Below are positions 6,808-14,579 of a stretch of 23,555 bases of DNA, in pieces. The position numbers and the translations under genes were made by a program. This DNA comes from JALZUE01 sp051251725 (GTDB lineage Bacteria > Pseudomonadota > Gammaproteobacteria > Enterobacterales > Alteromonadaceae), in the NCBI GenBank assembly GCA_051251725.1, contig JBPOFN010000052.1, positions 1 through 23,555 on the forward strand, read 5' to 3'. Every line of letters begins with the position of its first letter. The stretch's first letter is position 1. The notes under the pieces were generated by a model, which saw nothing but the letters and a program-made list of their open reading frames with translations, did not search any database and was not told where the DNA came from.

Positions 6808-8436
6808 TTAATCGTTAAAATGCTTATCAAAAATAGCTTTCATTCTTGGATAATTATCATCCGTTTCGTTGTAAAGTATTCTTTGACGAACCAACTCTGC
6901 TTTCAACGCTTTAATGTCGGCTGCATATTTAGGGTCGTGATATACATTGTTGAGCTCATTTGGATCAGTTTTTAAGTCGTAAAACTCCCAACCTGCAGGG
7001 GTTGCTACTTTATTTGGTTGTTTGCCTGTTTTTGCTAACCACTTTTGATCATAAAAAGTGAATTGCTGATCGCGGTAGTTATCACCATAAAAGAATATTA
7101 ATTTCTGCTCTTTGGTACGTAAACCTGTATGGGCAGGTACATCGTGATACATACGGTGGGTCCAATAGCGGTATAACGAAGCGGTCCGCCAGTTATCTGG
7201 TGTTAAACCGGCTAAAGCATCGGTAAAGCTTCTACCTTGCATGTACTCAGGCGTAGCAGCACCGGCTAAATCTAATAAAAATGGCGCGTAGTCAGTATTA
7301 TTAACTAATAAATCACTGCGTTGTCCGGCATTATCAATATTTGGATGTCTAACAATAAATGGCATTTGGATTGATTCATCCCAAATCCAACGTTTGTCTT
7401 GATAATCGTGTTCACCCAACATCATGCCTTGATCTGAGGTGTAAACAATAATGGTGTTTTCGTATAAACCTTGGTCTTTTAAGGTTTGAATTAAACGGGC
7501 AATATTGTCATCAACACCTTTAATACAACGGAAATAACCTTTTACATATTCTTGATATGCTTGATGTGCGTATTCTTTATCAGATAAGTTAGGATCAATT
7601 TTATAGAATTGACCATAATTGCGACGTGGATTACGTTTTGAGATTGAAGTACCAATTTCATGGATTAATTCATCGTTATGGCCACGAGTTGCAGGAGAGC
7701 CAAAAGTGTCTTTAAGACCATATAAATCAGCAGGCTCAGGCATTAATTCATCTTTTAAGTAATCATTATAGCGAGGTGCATATTCAAAATAATCGTGCGG
7801 CGCTTTAAATTGATGCATTAAAAAGAAGGGCTTGTCTGACTTGCGATTTTTTAACCAATCGATTGATATATCGGTAATAATATCAGAAGAGTGTCCTTTA
7901 TATTGTTTGGTTGTTTGTGGCCAAGCTTTATCGCCTTGCAAACGAAACTCAGGGTCAAAGTACTTACCTTGGCCAGGTAACACTTGATAATAATCAAAGG
8001 CACCAGGTTCATTCTTTAAATGCCACTTACCAACAAGCGCTGTTTCATAACCGGCTTTTTTCATTTCAGTAGGTAGATGTTGATTTTTAGTTTCAACCCC
8101 GCCTTTTAAATCTTGTACGCCGTTCGTTTGGCTGTATTGACCTGTTAAAATCGTTGCACGACTGGGGCTACAGATTGAGTTGGTAACAAATGCGTTGTCA
8201 AAGACCATGCCTTCGCTAGCTAACTTATCTAAGTTTGGTGTCGGATTTAATTTTGCGAAACGACTTCCGTAGGTACCAATGGCTTGGGCAGCATGATCAT
8301 CTGTCATGATGTACAAAATGTTGAGTTTAGTTTTTTTCTCAGGAGTTGCTTGTGATTTATTATCTGTGTCGGCGACGGAACAACCAGTGACAAATAATAG
8401 CGAAGCGATTGTTAGGTTTTTAATTACTGTTTTCAT
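6808..8436 (-). CDS. S1-family sulfatase, lipoprotein
   Basis: The 542-residue product is a formylglycine-dependent sulfatase. A lipoprotein signal ends at VTGC (Cys19). The metal site begins with TDDH (46-49). The modification motif CSPSRATILTG starts at Cys89, which must be converted to formylglycine by a maturase encoded elsewhere. Later metal-site residues lie in YTSDQGMMLGEHDYQDK, and HQFKAPHDYF is a typical substrate-side segment. It would remove sulfate esters from galactan oligosaccharides in the periplasm or at the outer membrane. L-galactose-6-sulfate of porphyran is the attractive target given the neighbours, and characterised porphyran sulfatases fall in S1 subfamilies such as S1_11. 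The subfamily here cannot be fixed by eye. The gene is divergent from the IclR-type regulator, with 265 bp between them. Confidence 0.88.
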   Translation of the reverse strand: MKTVIKNLTIASLLFVTGCSVADTDNKSQATPEKKTKLNILYIMTDDHAAQAIGTYGSRFAKLNPTPNLDKLASEGMVFDNAFVTNSICSPSRATILTGQYSQTNGVQDLKGGVETKNQHLPTEMKKAGYETALVGKWHLKNEPGAFDYYQVLPGQGKYFDPEFRLQGDKAWPQTTKQYKGHSSDIITDISIDWLKNRKSDKPFFLMHQFKAPHDYFEYAPRYNDYLKDELMPEPADLYGLKDTFGSPATRGHNDELIHEIGTSISKRNPRRNYGQFYKIDPNLSDKEYAHQAYQEYVKGYFRCIKGVDDNIARLIQTLKDQGLYENTIIVYTSDQGMMLGEHDYQDKRWIWDESIQMPFIVRHPNIDNAGQRSDLLVNNTDYAPFLLDLAGAATPEYMQGRSFTDALAGLTPDNWRTASLYRYWTHRMYHDVPAHTGLRTKEQKLIFFYGDNYRDQQFTFYDQKWLAKTGKQPNKVATPAGWEFYDLKTDPNELNNVYHDPKYAADIKALKAELVRQRILYNETDDNYPRMKAIFDKHFND

Positions 8437-8701
8437 AAATAACTTTAATTATTTGGTATATATGCAACATTAGAATTATATATAAACATAGTCAACTGTT
8501 TTTGATTTTAATCAATAAAATAATGTTAACAAAGGCAATAAAACTAAGTTGTAGTTTAGTGGTTACCTGTGCTTATATATGTCTGAATATGCATAGGTTA
8601 ATCAAGATATTTGTAATTTAATAGTCGACTTTTGTGAATTTCTGATTAGAATATTAACTTGATGAATTTATATTTGAATTTTATTTTAAGGTAGCTGTGA
8701 A
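8437..8701. promoter_or_regulatory. Divergent promoter region between sulfatase and IclR regulator
   Basis: This AT-rich 265-bp spacer must carry both promoters. Visible elements are TAGTCAA at 8489-8495 (TTGACTA in the sulfatase direction), also found upstream of three other genes in the window; ATGTTAACAA at 8523-8532, repeated at 10589-10598 before the L-galactonate dehydrogenase gene; and the palindrome AGTCGACT near 8622. An IclR-type protein commonly binds its own divergent promoter, so these are candidate operators, not demonstrated ones. Confidence 0.35.
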
Positions 8702-9484
8702 GTGGAAGCGAAAAGCAAAACAACAAAAAAATATTCAGCCCCAGCATTAGAGAAAGGACTCGACATCTTAGAGTTACTTTCTAAAGACTTAACGCCGTTA
8801 AGTACGTCAACTATTGCTGAAAAATTAAATCGTTCTAATGCTGAAATATATCGCATGATATTAGTGTTAGAGCAGCGCAAATACATCGAAAAAGATGAAG
8901 ATAGTGATGGTTATAAAGTCACGCGCAAATTATTACAGTTAGGGACAGAGCAAGAGCCGATAAAAGACATTCTTGAATATTCTCAACCGATCATGAGAAA
9001 CCTTGCTGAAAAAACTGGCATGTCTTGTCATATCGCTGTTCAGTCTCAAGAGCAAATTGTGGTAATTTCTCGTGTTGAAACGCCGAGCAACTTATCTTAT
9101 TCGGTTCGCGTTGGTTATAGAAGACCAATCGTGTATGCAGCTTCTGGACGAATTTTATTTGTTTATCAATCGTCAGAGAAAAAAGAAACGATGCTGAATA
9201 TGTTGCGTACCCATCATTCAGAAGAAGACATCAATAGCTTTTTAGTGGGTTGTAAGAAAATATCTAAACAAGGCTATTTACGTTCGCCAAGTGCCTTTGT
9301 GCAAGGGGTTACTGATTTAGCTTACCCAATTTTAGATGGCGACTCAGCTGTTGCTTCATTAACGGTTCCTTATATTGATCGAATTCCTGAAGAAGTGAGT
9401 ATTGATCAAGTATTGGTTGAGCTGGAAAAAGCAGCAGCTGAAATTTCTAAAGCAATCACTTACGGTATTGTTAGAAAATTCTAA
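8702..9484 (+). CDS. IclR-family transcriptional regulator
   Basis: The 260-residue product has a winged-helix DNA-binding domain at about 14-80 (ALEKGLDILELLSK, then a helix-turn-helix STSTIAEKLNRSNAEIYRMILVLEQRKYI). An IclR effector-binding domain follows at about 90-255, with MRNLAEKTGMSCHIAV, the VGYRRPIVYAASGRILF segment and the late LAYPILDGDSAVASLTVP. The start is GTG, supported by AAGG ten bases upstream. Relatives control sugar-acid and aromatic catabolism with small carboxylates as effectors. Here 2-keto-3-deoxygluconate, L-galactonate or a related acid would be a reasonable ligand, with the flanking sulfatase, lactonase, uxaA and fucP genes as targets (inference). A bidirectional terminator follows. 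Confidence 0.85.
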   Translation: MEAKSKTTKKYSAPALEKGLDILELLSKDLTPLSTSTIAEKLNRSNAEIYRMILVLEQRKYIEKDEDSDGYKVTRKLLQLGTEQEPIKDILEYSQPIMRNLAEKTGMSCHIAVQSQEQIVVISRVETPSNLSYSVRVGYRRPIVYAASGRILFVYQSSEKKETMLNMLRTHHSEEDINSFLVGCKKISKQGYLRSPSAFVQGVTDLAYPILDGDSAVASLTVPYIDRIPEEVSIDQVLVELEKAAAEISKAITYGIVRKF

Positions 9485-9509
9485 TAAGCTTATTCATCAT
9501 TGATGAGCA

Positions 9510-9549
9510 GACATAAAAAAAGATGGGCTAGCCCATCTTTTTTTATGTC
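9510..9549. terminator. Bidirectional terminator between convergent genes
   Basis: The sequence is a perfect 40-bp palindrome: 20-nt arms with centre GGGCTAGCCC and flanking A7/T7 tracts. It lies 25 bp after the IclR gene and 64 bp beyond the minus-strand gene ending at 9614, so it serves both. Confidence 0.9.
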
Positions 9550-9613
9550 GGTAATTTACTGAAACATATTGTTTTATTGCCGTTCTTAGCGATGTTTTGA
9601 TAAAACCTACTGA

Positions 9614-10285
9614 TTAGTTACAGCCAGTTTTTCCTGGTGGTAATGCTGCTAAACCAATAGTTGCAATATCGATATCTAGCTTACCTTGTGTTGCTATTGT
9701 AAAAGCGGTTATTTTACTAAAATCGAAATCACCGTCTTTGGTCGTTTTACTAAAACAGGCCAGCGGAATAGGTAAGGTGATCCATTCGTCTTGTGGCATG
9801 TTTTTCAGAATATGCTTGATTGGATATTGGCTGCTGCAGTTATTGTTATCGTATTTACATTGTAGCGCTAGCGATGTTGCTAAATTTGGCGATTTGTTAA
9901 TTTTCATCTCTATTACCAAAGCCGCTTGGTCTTTAACACTCGAGATATCGATATTATTTTTACTAATGCTTAAGAACGAGTCGTTTAATGCATTGCCGCC
10001 CCATTGGTTTTTAACTACTTTACCTTTCCATTTAACATTAATCGCGTCGCCATCATTATTTTTAGTGCCGGGTGATACAATTAAATTTTTACGCTTAGTT
10101 TTCGCTTTTTGCTTGTTAACCGGAATATTATAATTTAAAGCATTACCGACAGATAGTTTCCAAGGCGCGACACTTTTACCTTCAAAAATATAAGTAGAGA
10201 TGGGATCTTGCTGGGCATTTACATTTATTGATACTGATAAAATACTCAAGCTAATGATTGTTTGTATTATTTTATTCTTGCTCAT
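9614..10285 (-). CDS. Secreted stand-alone ExoP C-terminal-like beta-sandwich protein
   Basis: The 223-residue product has a signal peptide ending NVNA|QQ (residue 24). The rest resembles the galactose-binding-like domain at the C-terminus of marine GH3 exo-glucanases of the ExoP type (Exop_C). Recognisable parts are DAINVKWKGKV, ALVIEMKINKSPN, the cysteine pair region LQCKYDNNNCSSQ, MPQDEWITLPIPLACFSK and KLDIDIATIGLA. No catalytic GH3 domain or remnant of one is attached. It may be a periplasmic glycan-binding protein or a split enzyme subunit. Four cysteines allow two disulfides. AAGGAA lies 5 nt before the ATG. It is divergent from the L-galactonate dehydrogenase gene. The domain match is from memory of the family; the function is unknown. 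Confidence 0.6.
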   Translation of the reverse strand: MSKNKIIQTIISLSILSVSINVNAQQDPISTYIFEGKSVAPWKLSVGNALNYNIPVNKQKAKTKRKNLIVSPGTKNNDGDAINVKWKGKVVKNQWGGNALNDSFLSISKNNIDISSVKDQAALVIEMKINKSPNLATSLALQCKYDNNNCSSQYPIKHILKNMPQDEWITLPIPLACFSKTTKDGDFDFSKITAFTIATQGKLDIDIATIGLAALPPGKTGCN

Positions 10286-10671
10286 TTTTATTCCTTACTT
10301 AGTCAACAACACATTAAAAATAACGATGTTTAGTGAATTATTTTATTATTATTATGATGAAATTATTTATACGTGAAAGTAAATTTCATATATTTAAGCA
10401 TATTATTTAAATTCGCTTAAATCAACATTGCCGTTTTTTACCTGATTATTATCAGTAAAAGAGCATATGTATGTGCGGTACAAGCAGATGTGATCTTGTT
10501 TATTGATTGATAATCTAAATAAATTATAAATGTTTACGCTATACATTCAAGGCTTAAATATAAAAAATAACATTCATATTCAAAATTTATGTTAACAATA
10601 AATTTGATTAGTGCTAATATCAGTTCATTATCTTTGGTTATAAAAAATATTTATTCGGAGTTGAGCCAATA
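10286..10671. promoter_or_regulatory. Divergent promoter region upstream of the ExoP-C-like and lgoD-like genes
   Basis: This 386-bp very AT-rich spacer shows no open frame of note. It holds TAGTCAA (10300-10306), overlapping the ribosome-site side of the minus-strand gene; AACAACACATTA (10305-10316), repeated in the uxaA/fucP spacer at 14418-14429; ATGTTAACAA (10589-10598); and a short dyad ATTAG-TG-CTAAT (10607-10618) about 55 bp before the lgoD-like ATG. These are candidates for shared regulation only. Confidence 0.35.
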
Positions 10672-11685
10672 ATGAGAACAATTGTATGTGTAGAGCCAGG
10701 CGTTCTAGAGTCAACACAAACTCAAATCCCCACTCCCCAAGCTGGTGAAGTATTAGTTAAAATAAAAGCGATTGGTATTTGTGGTACTGATATTCATGCT
10801 TTTGGTGGCAACCAGCCTTTTTTCCAATATCCTCGAGTTTTAGGTCATGAGTTATCTGGTGTTATTGAAAAAACAGGTGAGGGGACAACAGTACCTGTCG
10901 GGTCTTCTGTTTATATTATTCCTTACCTAAGCTGTGGCGTGTGTATTGCTTGTCGCAATGGTAAGCCTAACTGTTGTACCGATATTGAAGTGCTAGGTGT
11001 GCATCGTGATGGTGGCATGGCTGAGTATATTTGTGTACCTGAGTCAGCCGTAGTTAAAACTGATGGTTTGCCTTTTAACGACATGGCGGTAATTGAATGT
11101 TTAGCGATCGGCGCACATGCCGTTCGCCGCGCACAAATAACGCCTGATGATACTGTACTTGTTTTAGGTGCTGGACCAATTGGTATTGGCGCAATTCAAT
11201 TTGCCGGTGTTGCAGGTGCTAAAGTTATCGCTTCTGATGTACGTGACGATAAACTTGAGTTTTGTAAAGAGCAGTACGGTGTTTATGGCACAGTTAACGC
11301 ACTTGGTGATGTAAATGCCCAATTAAGCGAATTAACCAATGGTGAATTTCCAACGGTGATTATTGACTGTACTGGTAATGTTAAAGCGATGGAATCTGCC
11401 TTCTATAACTTAGCGCATGGCGGCCGTATTGTTTTTGTTAGTGTTGTTAAAGCTGATGTAACATTTAACGACCCTGAATTTCATAAACGTGAAACTACGC
11501 TTATGGGCAGTCGTAATGCAACGATTGTTGATTTTGAACATGTAGTTGCTTGTTTAAAAGATGGCAGTGTTAAAAGTGGCGCTTTTGTCACACATTCTGC
11601 CAAATTTAGTGATTTGATCACTGAGTTTAAAGAATGGGTTAAGCCAGAAACTGGTGTTATCAAAGCTGTTGTTGAAATGGATTAG
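10672..11685 (+). CDS. lgoD: Zn-dependent L-galactonate 5-dehydrogenase-like (LgoD/YjjN type)
   Basis: The 337-residue product is a medium-chain zinc alcohol dehydrogenase. Catalytic zinc ligands Cys37, His59-Glu60 and Glu142 are present, as are the structural-zinc cysteines 88, 91, 94 and 102 and the Rossmann motif GAGPIGIG (166-173). Sequence runs shared with E. coli LgoD (YjjN), as I recall it, are long and specific: GICGTDIHA.GGNQPFF.YPRVLGHE, GVH.DGG, AHAVRRA and DPEFHK.ETT.MGSRNAT. LgoD oxidises L-galactonate to D-tagaturonate with NAD. It is the first gene of a two-gene operon: its TAG is one base from the ATG of the lactonase gene. GGAG lies about 8 nt before the ATG. L-threonine or sorbitol dehydrogenase-like activity is the alternative, but the lactonase and UxaA partners support the sugar-acid role. 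Confidence 0.82.
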   Translation: MRTIVCVEPGVLESTQTQIPTPQAGEVLVKIKAIGICGTDIHAFGGNQPFFQYPRVLGHELSGVIEKTGEGTTVPVGSSVYIIPYLSCGVCIACRNGKPNCCTDIEVLGVHRDGGMAEYICVPESAVVKTDGLPFNDMAVIECLAIGAHAVRRAQITPDDTVLVLGAGPIGIGAIQFAGVAGAKVIASDVRDDKLEFCKEQYGVYGTVNALGDVNAQLSELTNGEFPTVIIDCTGNVKAMESAFYNLAHGGRIVFVSVVKADVTFNDPEFHKRETTLMGSRNATIVDFEHVVACLKDGSVKSGAFVTHSAKFSDLITEFKEWVKPETGVIKAVVEMD

Positions 11686-11686
11686 T

Positions 11687-12517
11687 ATGAAAGTCGATTC
11701 TCATCAACATTTTTGGCATTACAACGCCCAAGAATATGACTGGATCGGTGAAGAAGAGCAGGTAATTAGGAAATCCTTTTTACCTGCTGATCTAGCTCCT
11801 ACCTTAAAAGCTGCCAATATTGATAAATGTGTTGCTGTTCAAGCAAGGCAAATTCCTGAAGAAACTAAATGGTTACTTGAACTAGCGGATGATCATGCGA
11901 TTATCGCGGGTGTTGTCGGCTGGATTGATTTAAAAGCCGACGACTTATCAAGTCAAATTGATGCTTATCAAAAACACCCAAAATTAAAAGGTTTTCGCCA
12001 TGTATTGCAAGGCGAGCCTGATCCTGACTTTATGTTAGCGGATGATTTTGTTCGTGGTTTACAAGTGTTAGCCAGCAATGATTTAACTTATGATCTGTTA
12101 ATTTTTGCCAAGCAATTACCTCAGTCTATTGAACTGGTTAAACAATTGCCTAATTTACGGATTGTGGTTGATCATATCGCGAAGCCGGAGATCGTTAATC
12201 ATTCTGATTTTGCTTTATGGCAAAGCGGAATGGCAACATTAGCAAGTTTTGATAATGTCTTTTGTAAAGTTTCTGGCATGGTGACTGAAGCTGATGTTAA
12301 CAATTGGCAGGCGCAAGACTTTAAACAATATTTAGATGTGGTTTTTAGTGCTTTTGGCCCTGAACGGGTGATGTTTGGTTCAGATTGGCCGGTGTGTTTG
12401 TTAGGTGGTGATTATCAGCAGATAAAACAAATTGTTGATGATTATGTTAGTGAAAACTATCCAGCATACAGTGATGCCATTTTTGGTGATAATGCCAGCC
12501 AGTTTTACCAGTTATAA
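11687..12517 (+). CDS. Amidohydrolase-type sugar lactonase (L-fuconolactonase/L-galactonolactonase-like)
   Basis: The 276-residue product belongs to the COG3618 TIM-barrel amidohydrolases. It opens with MKVDSHQHFWHY, giving the metal-binding HxH (His6, His8), continues with KLKGFRHVLQ and LRIVVDHIAKP, and ends with MFGSDWPV, whose Asp is the usual catalytic residue. Characterised relatives open L-fucono-, L-rhamnono- or L-galactono-lactones. With an LgoD-like partner the likely reaction is L-galactono-lactone to L-galactonate in the cytoplasm. I chose the ATG at 11687 over an upstream in-frame TTG at 11654: it overlaps no homology, starts the family motif and sits one base after the preceding stop, suggesting translational coupling. 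A long perfect hairpin terminator follows. Confidence 0.82.
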   Translation: MKVDSHQHFWHYNAQEYDWIGEEEQVIRKSFLPADLAPTLKAANIDKCVAVQARQIPEETKWLLELADDHAIIAGVVGWIDLKADDLSSQIDAYQKHPKLKGFRHVLQGEPDPDFMLADDFVRGLQVLASNDLTYDLLIFAKQLPQSIELVKQLPNLRIVVDHIAKPEIVNHSDFALWQSGMATLASFDNVFCKVSGMVTEADVNNWQAQDFKQYLDVVFSAFGPERVMFGSDWPVCLLGGDYQQIKQIVDDYVSENYPAYSDAIFGDNASQFYQL

Positions 12518-12582
12518 CGTTCTGTATTATTTACTAAAAAGTGAATAGATATTAGCAGCAAAAAATAACCGTTTAGACTTAT

Positions 12583-12633
12583 AAACAGCCAATAAAAAAG
12601 CGAACATAATGTTCGCTTTTTTATTGGCTGTTT
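12583..12633. terminator. Long perfect-hairpin bidirectional terminator
   Basis: Two perfect 25-nt arms (12583-12607 and 12609-12633) flank a single A. They contain a GCGAACAT/ATGTTCGC core, A6/T6 tracts and GCC/GGC clamps. It lies 65 bp after the lactonase stop and ends the lgoD-lactonase operon. Read on the minus strand it can also stop uxaA transcripts. Confidence 0.88.
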
Positions 12634-12662
12634 TTTGGTTAACTAATTAATTTAGAGTATTT

Positions 12663-12743
12663 GTAACTAACTAATATAAGTAAGGTGCGTATTTTTTCCG
12701 TTACTTATGTTGGCGATTGATGCTAACTACTTATGTTAGTTAC
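12663..12743. repeat. Nested inverted repeat downstream of uxaA
   Basis: GTAACTAAC (12663-12671) matches the complement of GTTAGTTAC (12735-12743). Inside it, ATAAGTAA (12676-12683) can pair with TTACTTAT at 12701-12708 or with the similar CTACTTAT near 12727. ACTTATGTT also occurs twice as a direct repeat. The structure lies in the 3' trailer of the minus-strand uxaA gene without a T tract. Its role is unknown. Confidence 0.5.
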
Positions 12744-12783
12744 TGCTGTTAACCATTAAGCTCAGCTTATTAGTGGCCGTAAC

Positions 12784-14304
12784 TTATAAAGTGACACCGT
12801 TTTTCCAAATTGCGACTTCACGGTTATCGTAAATTTCATTATTGGTTTTTAAGCCCGATGCCACTTCTAGGACATAATCAAATAATTTTTTAGCACATTC
12901 ATCAACATCAACGCCGCTATCAAGAATTTGACCAGCATTAAAGTCTATCCAATGCTTTTTACGAGTTGCAAGATCAGTATTAGATGAAATTTTAATGGTT
13001 GGCACTGGAAACCCCAATGGCGTTCCGCGACCTGTGGTAAATAACACGATATTGGCACCAGCAGCCGCTAACGCTGTAGATGATACGGCGTCATTACCTG
13101 GCGCCTGTAAAAGTGTTAACCCAGCGTTTAACGATGCTTTTTCACCGTAGTCAATAACTTCATTTATGTTCGCTTTACCGCCTTTTTGAATAGCGCCTAA
13201 CGACTTCTCTTCTAATGTGGTTAAACCACCAGCTTTATTACCCGGCGATGGATTTTCATAAATAGGCTGGTTGTTGTCGATAAAGTAGTTTTTAAAGTCT
13301 TGTACTAACTCAACAATTTCATTATAAATTTCTTTAGATGTGGCTCTGTCCATTAATACCTGTTCAGCGCCGAACATTTCTGGTGTTTCGGTTAATATAA
13401 CGCGGCCACCATATTGCGTTAACATATCAGTTACACGGCCAACAATAGAATTTGCCGTTAAACCACTAAAACCATCCGAGCCGCCACATTTCATGCCCAG
13501 TGTTAATTTAGACACAGGGGTTTCTGTGCGCGTATCATTTTTCATCAAGTTAATGAGTTCTTGCGCGTAGTCTAGGCCAACTTCAATCTCATCGCCGACA
13601 TCTTGTGAATTGTAATAGCGAATACGGCTTTCATCTAAACCTGTCGCTTCAGAAAGTAGCGTTGAAAGTTGGTTGTTTTCACAGCCCAAACCAATAATTA
13701 ACACGCCACCTGCGTTAGCATTTTGCATTAAGCTGGTCAGCACCTTTCGCGTATTGACTAAATCGTCACCTAATTGTGAACAACCAAATTGGTGCGTGAT
13801 CGCGATAATGTCATCAACTTGGCCAAAATACTTAGCTTTACTTAAATCCGTAATTCTTTTTGCCGCTTGGTTAACACAGCCAACCGTATTAACTATCCAG
13901 AGCTCATTGCGAATACCCACTAAACCATTTTTGCGTTGGTAGCCTAAAAAGGTTGGGCAAACCGTGTTTATTGCTTGCGCTTTAGGTTCGCCGTCGTAAT
14001 GATAGGTTTCACTACCATCTAATTTTGTTTTTAAATTATGGCTATGAACATGTTGACCTGCTTTTATCTCGGCAGTGACTTTTCCGATACTAAAGCCATA
14101 TTTAACAATGTCTTGATCAATGGCTAAATCAACAGTCGCTATTTTATGGCCAGCGGCAATATCATCAACTAGGGTTAAATTATTATATTCTGAGCCTAAG
14201 TTTGTGCCGGCTGATAAGGCATAAATGGCAACTAAAACATTGTCATCTTGATGAACTTGAATTACAGAACGATTCTGTGAGGCTTGATTTATATCGTTTT
14301 TCAT
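12784..14304 (-). CDS. uxaA: Altronate dehydratase
   Basis: The product of about 506 residues is near full length for UxaA (495 in E. coli). An N-terminal SAF domain (about 15-95, ending QHVHSHN) is followed by the large dehydratase part with GIRNELWIVNTVGCVN, THQFGCSQLGDDLVNTR, GLGCENNQ, CGGSDGFSGLTAN, YENPSPGNKAGG, APGNDAVSSTALA and TTGRGTP.GFPVPTIKI. All of these are conserved in UxaA. It converts D-altronate to 2-keto-3-deoxy-D-gluconate with an iron cofactor in the cytoplasm. I prefer the ATG at 14304; a GTG four codons upstream (14316) is also open, and neither has a strong ribosome site. It is divergent from fucP and convergent with the lactonase. Galactarate dehydratase-like activity is less likely given the length and motifs. 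Confidence 0.9.
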   Translation of the reverse strand: MKNDINQASQNRSVIQVHQDDNVLVAIYALSAGTNLGSEYNNLTLVDDIAAGHKIATVDLAIDQDIVKYGFSIGKVTAEIKAGQHVHSHNLKTKLDGSETYHYDGEPKAQAINTVCPTFLGYQRKNGLVGIRNELWIVNTVGCVNQAAKRITDLSKAKYFGQVDDIIAITHQFGCSQLGDDLVNTRKVLTSLMQNANAGGVLIIGLGCENNQLSTLLSEATGLDESRIRYYNSQDVGDEIEVGLDYAQELINLMKNDTRTETPVSKLTLGMKCGGSDGFSGLTANSIVGRVTDMLTQYGGRVILTETPEMFGAEQVLMDRATSKEIYNEIVELVQDFKNYFIDNNQPIYENPSPGNKAGGLTTLEEKSLGAIQKGGKANINEVIDYGEKASLNAGLTLLQAPGNDAVSSTALAAAGANIVLFTTGRGTPLGFPVPTIKISSNTDLATRKKHWIDFNAGQILDSGVDVDECAKKLFDYVLEVASGLKTNNEIYDNREVAIWKNGVTL

Positions 14305-14316
14305 GGGTTTATTCAC

Positions 14317-14579
14317 TCATTTAATAAAAAATCACTATACAGTGAATATAAAATATATCATTTACTGATGAAAAATGTAATCATTACGTAGCATTTATAT
14401 TGCTGTTAAGATAAATTAACAACACATTATTTTCCTTAGATTAATTATTATAGCTATTTAACATAATGGTTTAATATTAAGGTTAAAGTAATTATAAAAA
14501 ATACAATAATTTGACTACGTAGTGAGTCGACCAATTTAAATATAAATTTAAATGGTTATTTGAAAGAGTGGAGATGTCT
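14317..14579. promoter_or_regulatory. Divergent uxaA/fucP promoter region with dyads
   Basis: The spacer carries the dyad TCACT-ATAC-AGTGA (14332-14345), AACAACACATTA (14418-14429, shared with the spacer at 10305), and TTGACTA (14511-14517) running into the perfect palindrome ACTACGTAGT (14514-14523). The last lies about 57 bp before the fucP start. The dyads are suitable operator candidates for a dimeric regulator such as the IclR-type protein. No binding is shown. Confidence 0.4.

Noticed and set aside
13340..13942. Plus-strand open frames inside uxaA
   Set aside because: They lie entirely within a well-conserved minus-strand gene and give low-complexity, unrecognisable proteins. Similar shadow frames inside sbcB, GH16, M14 and fucP were dropped for the same reason.
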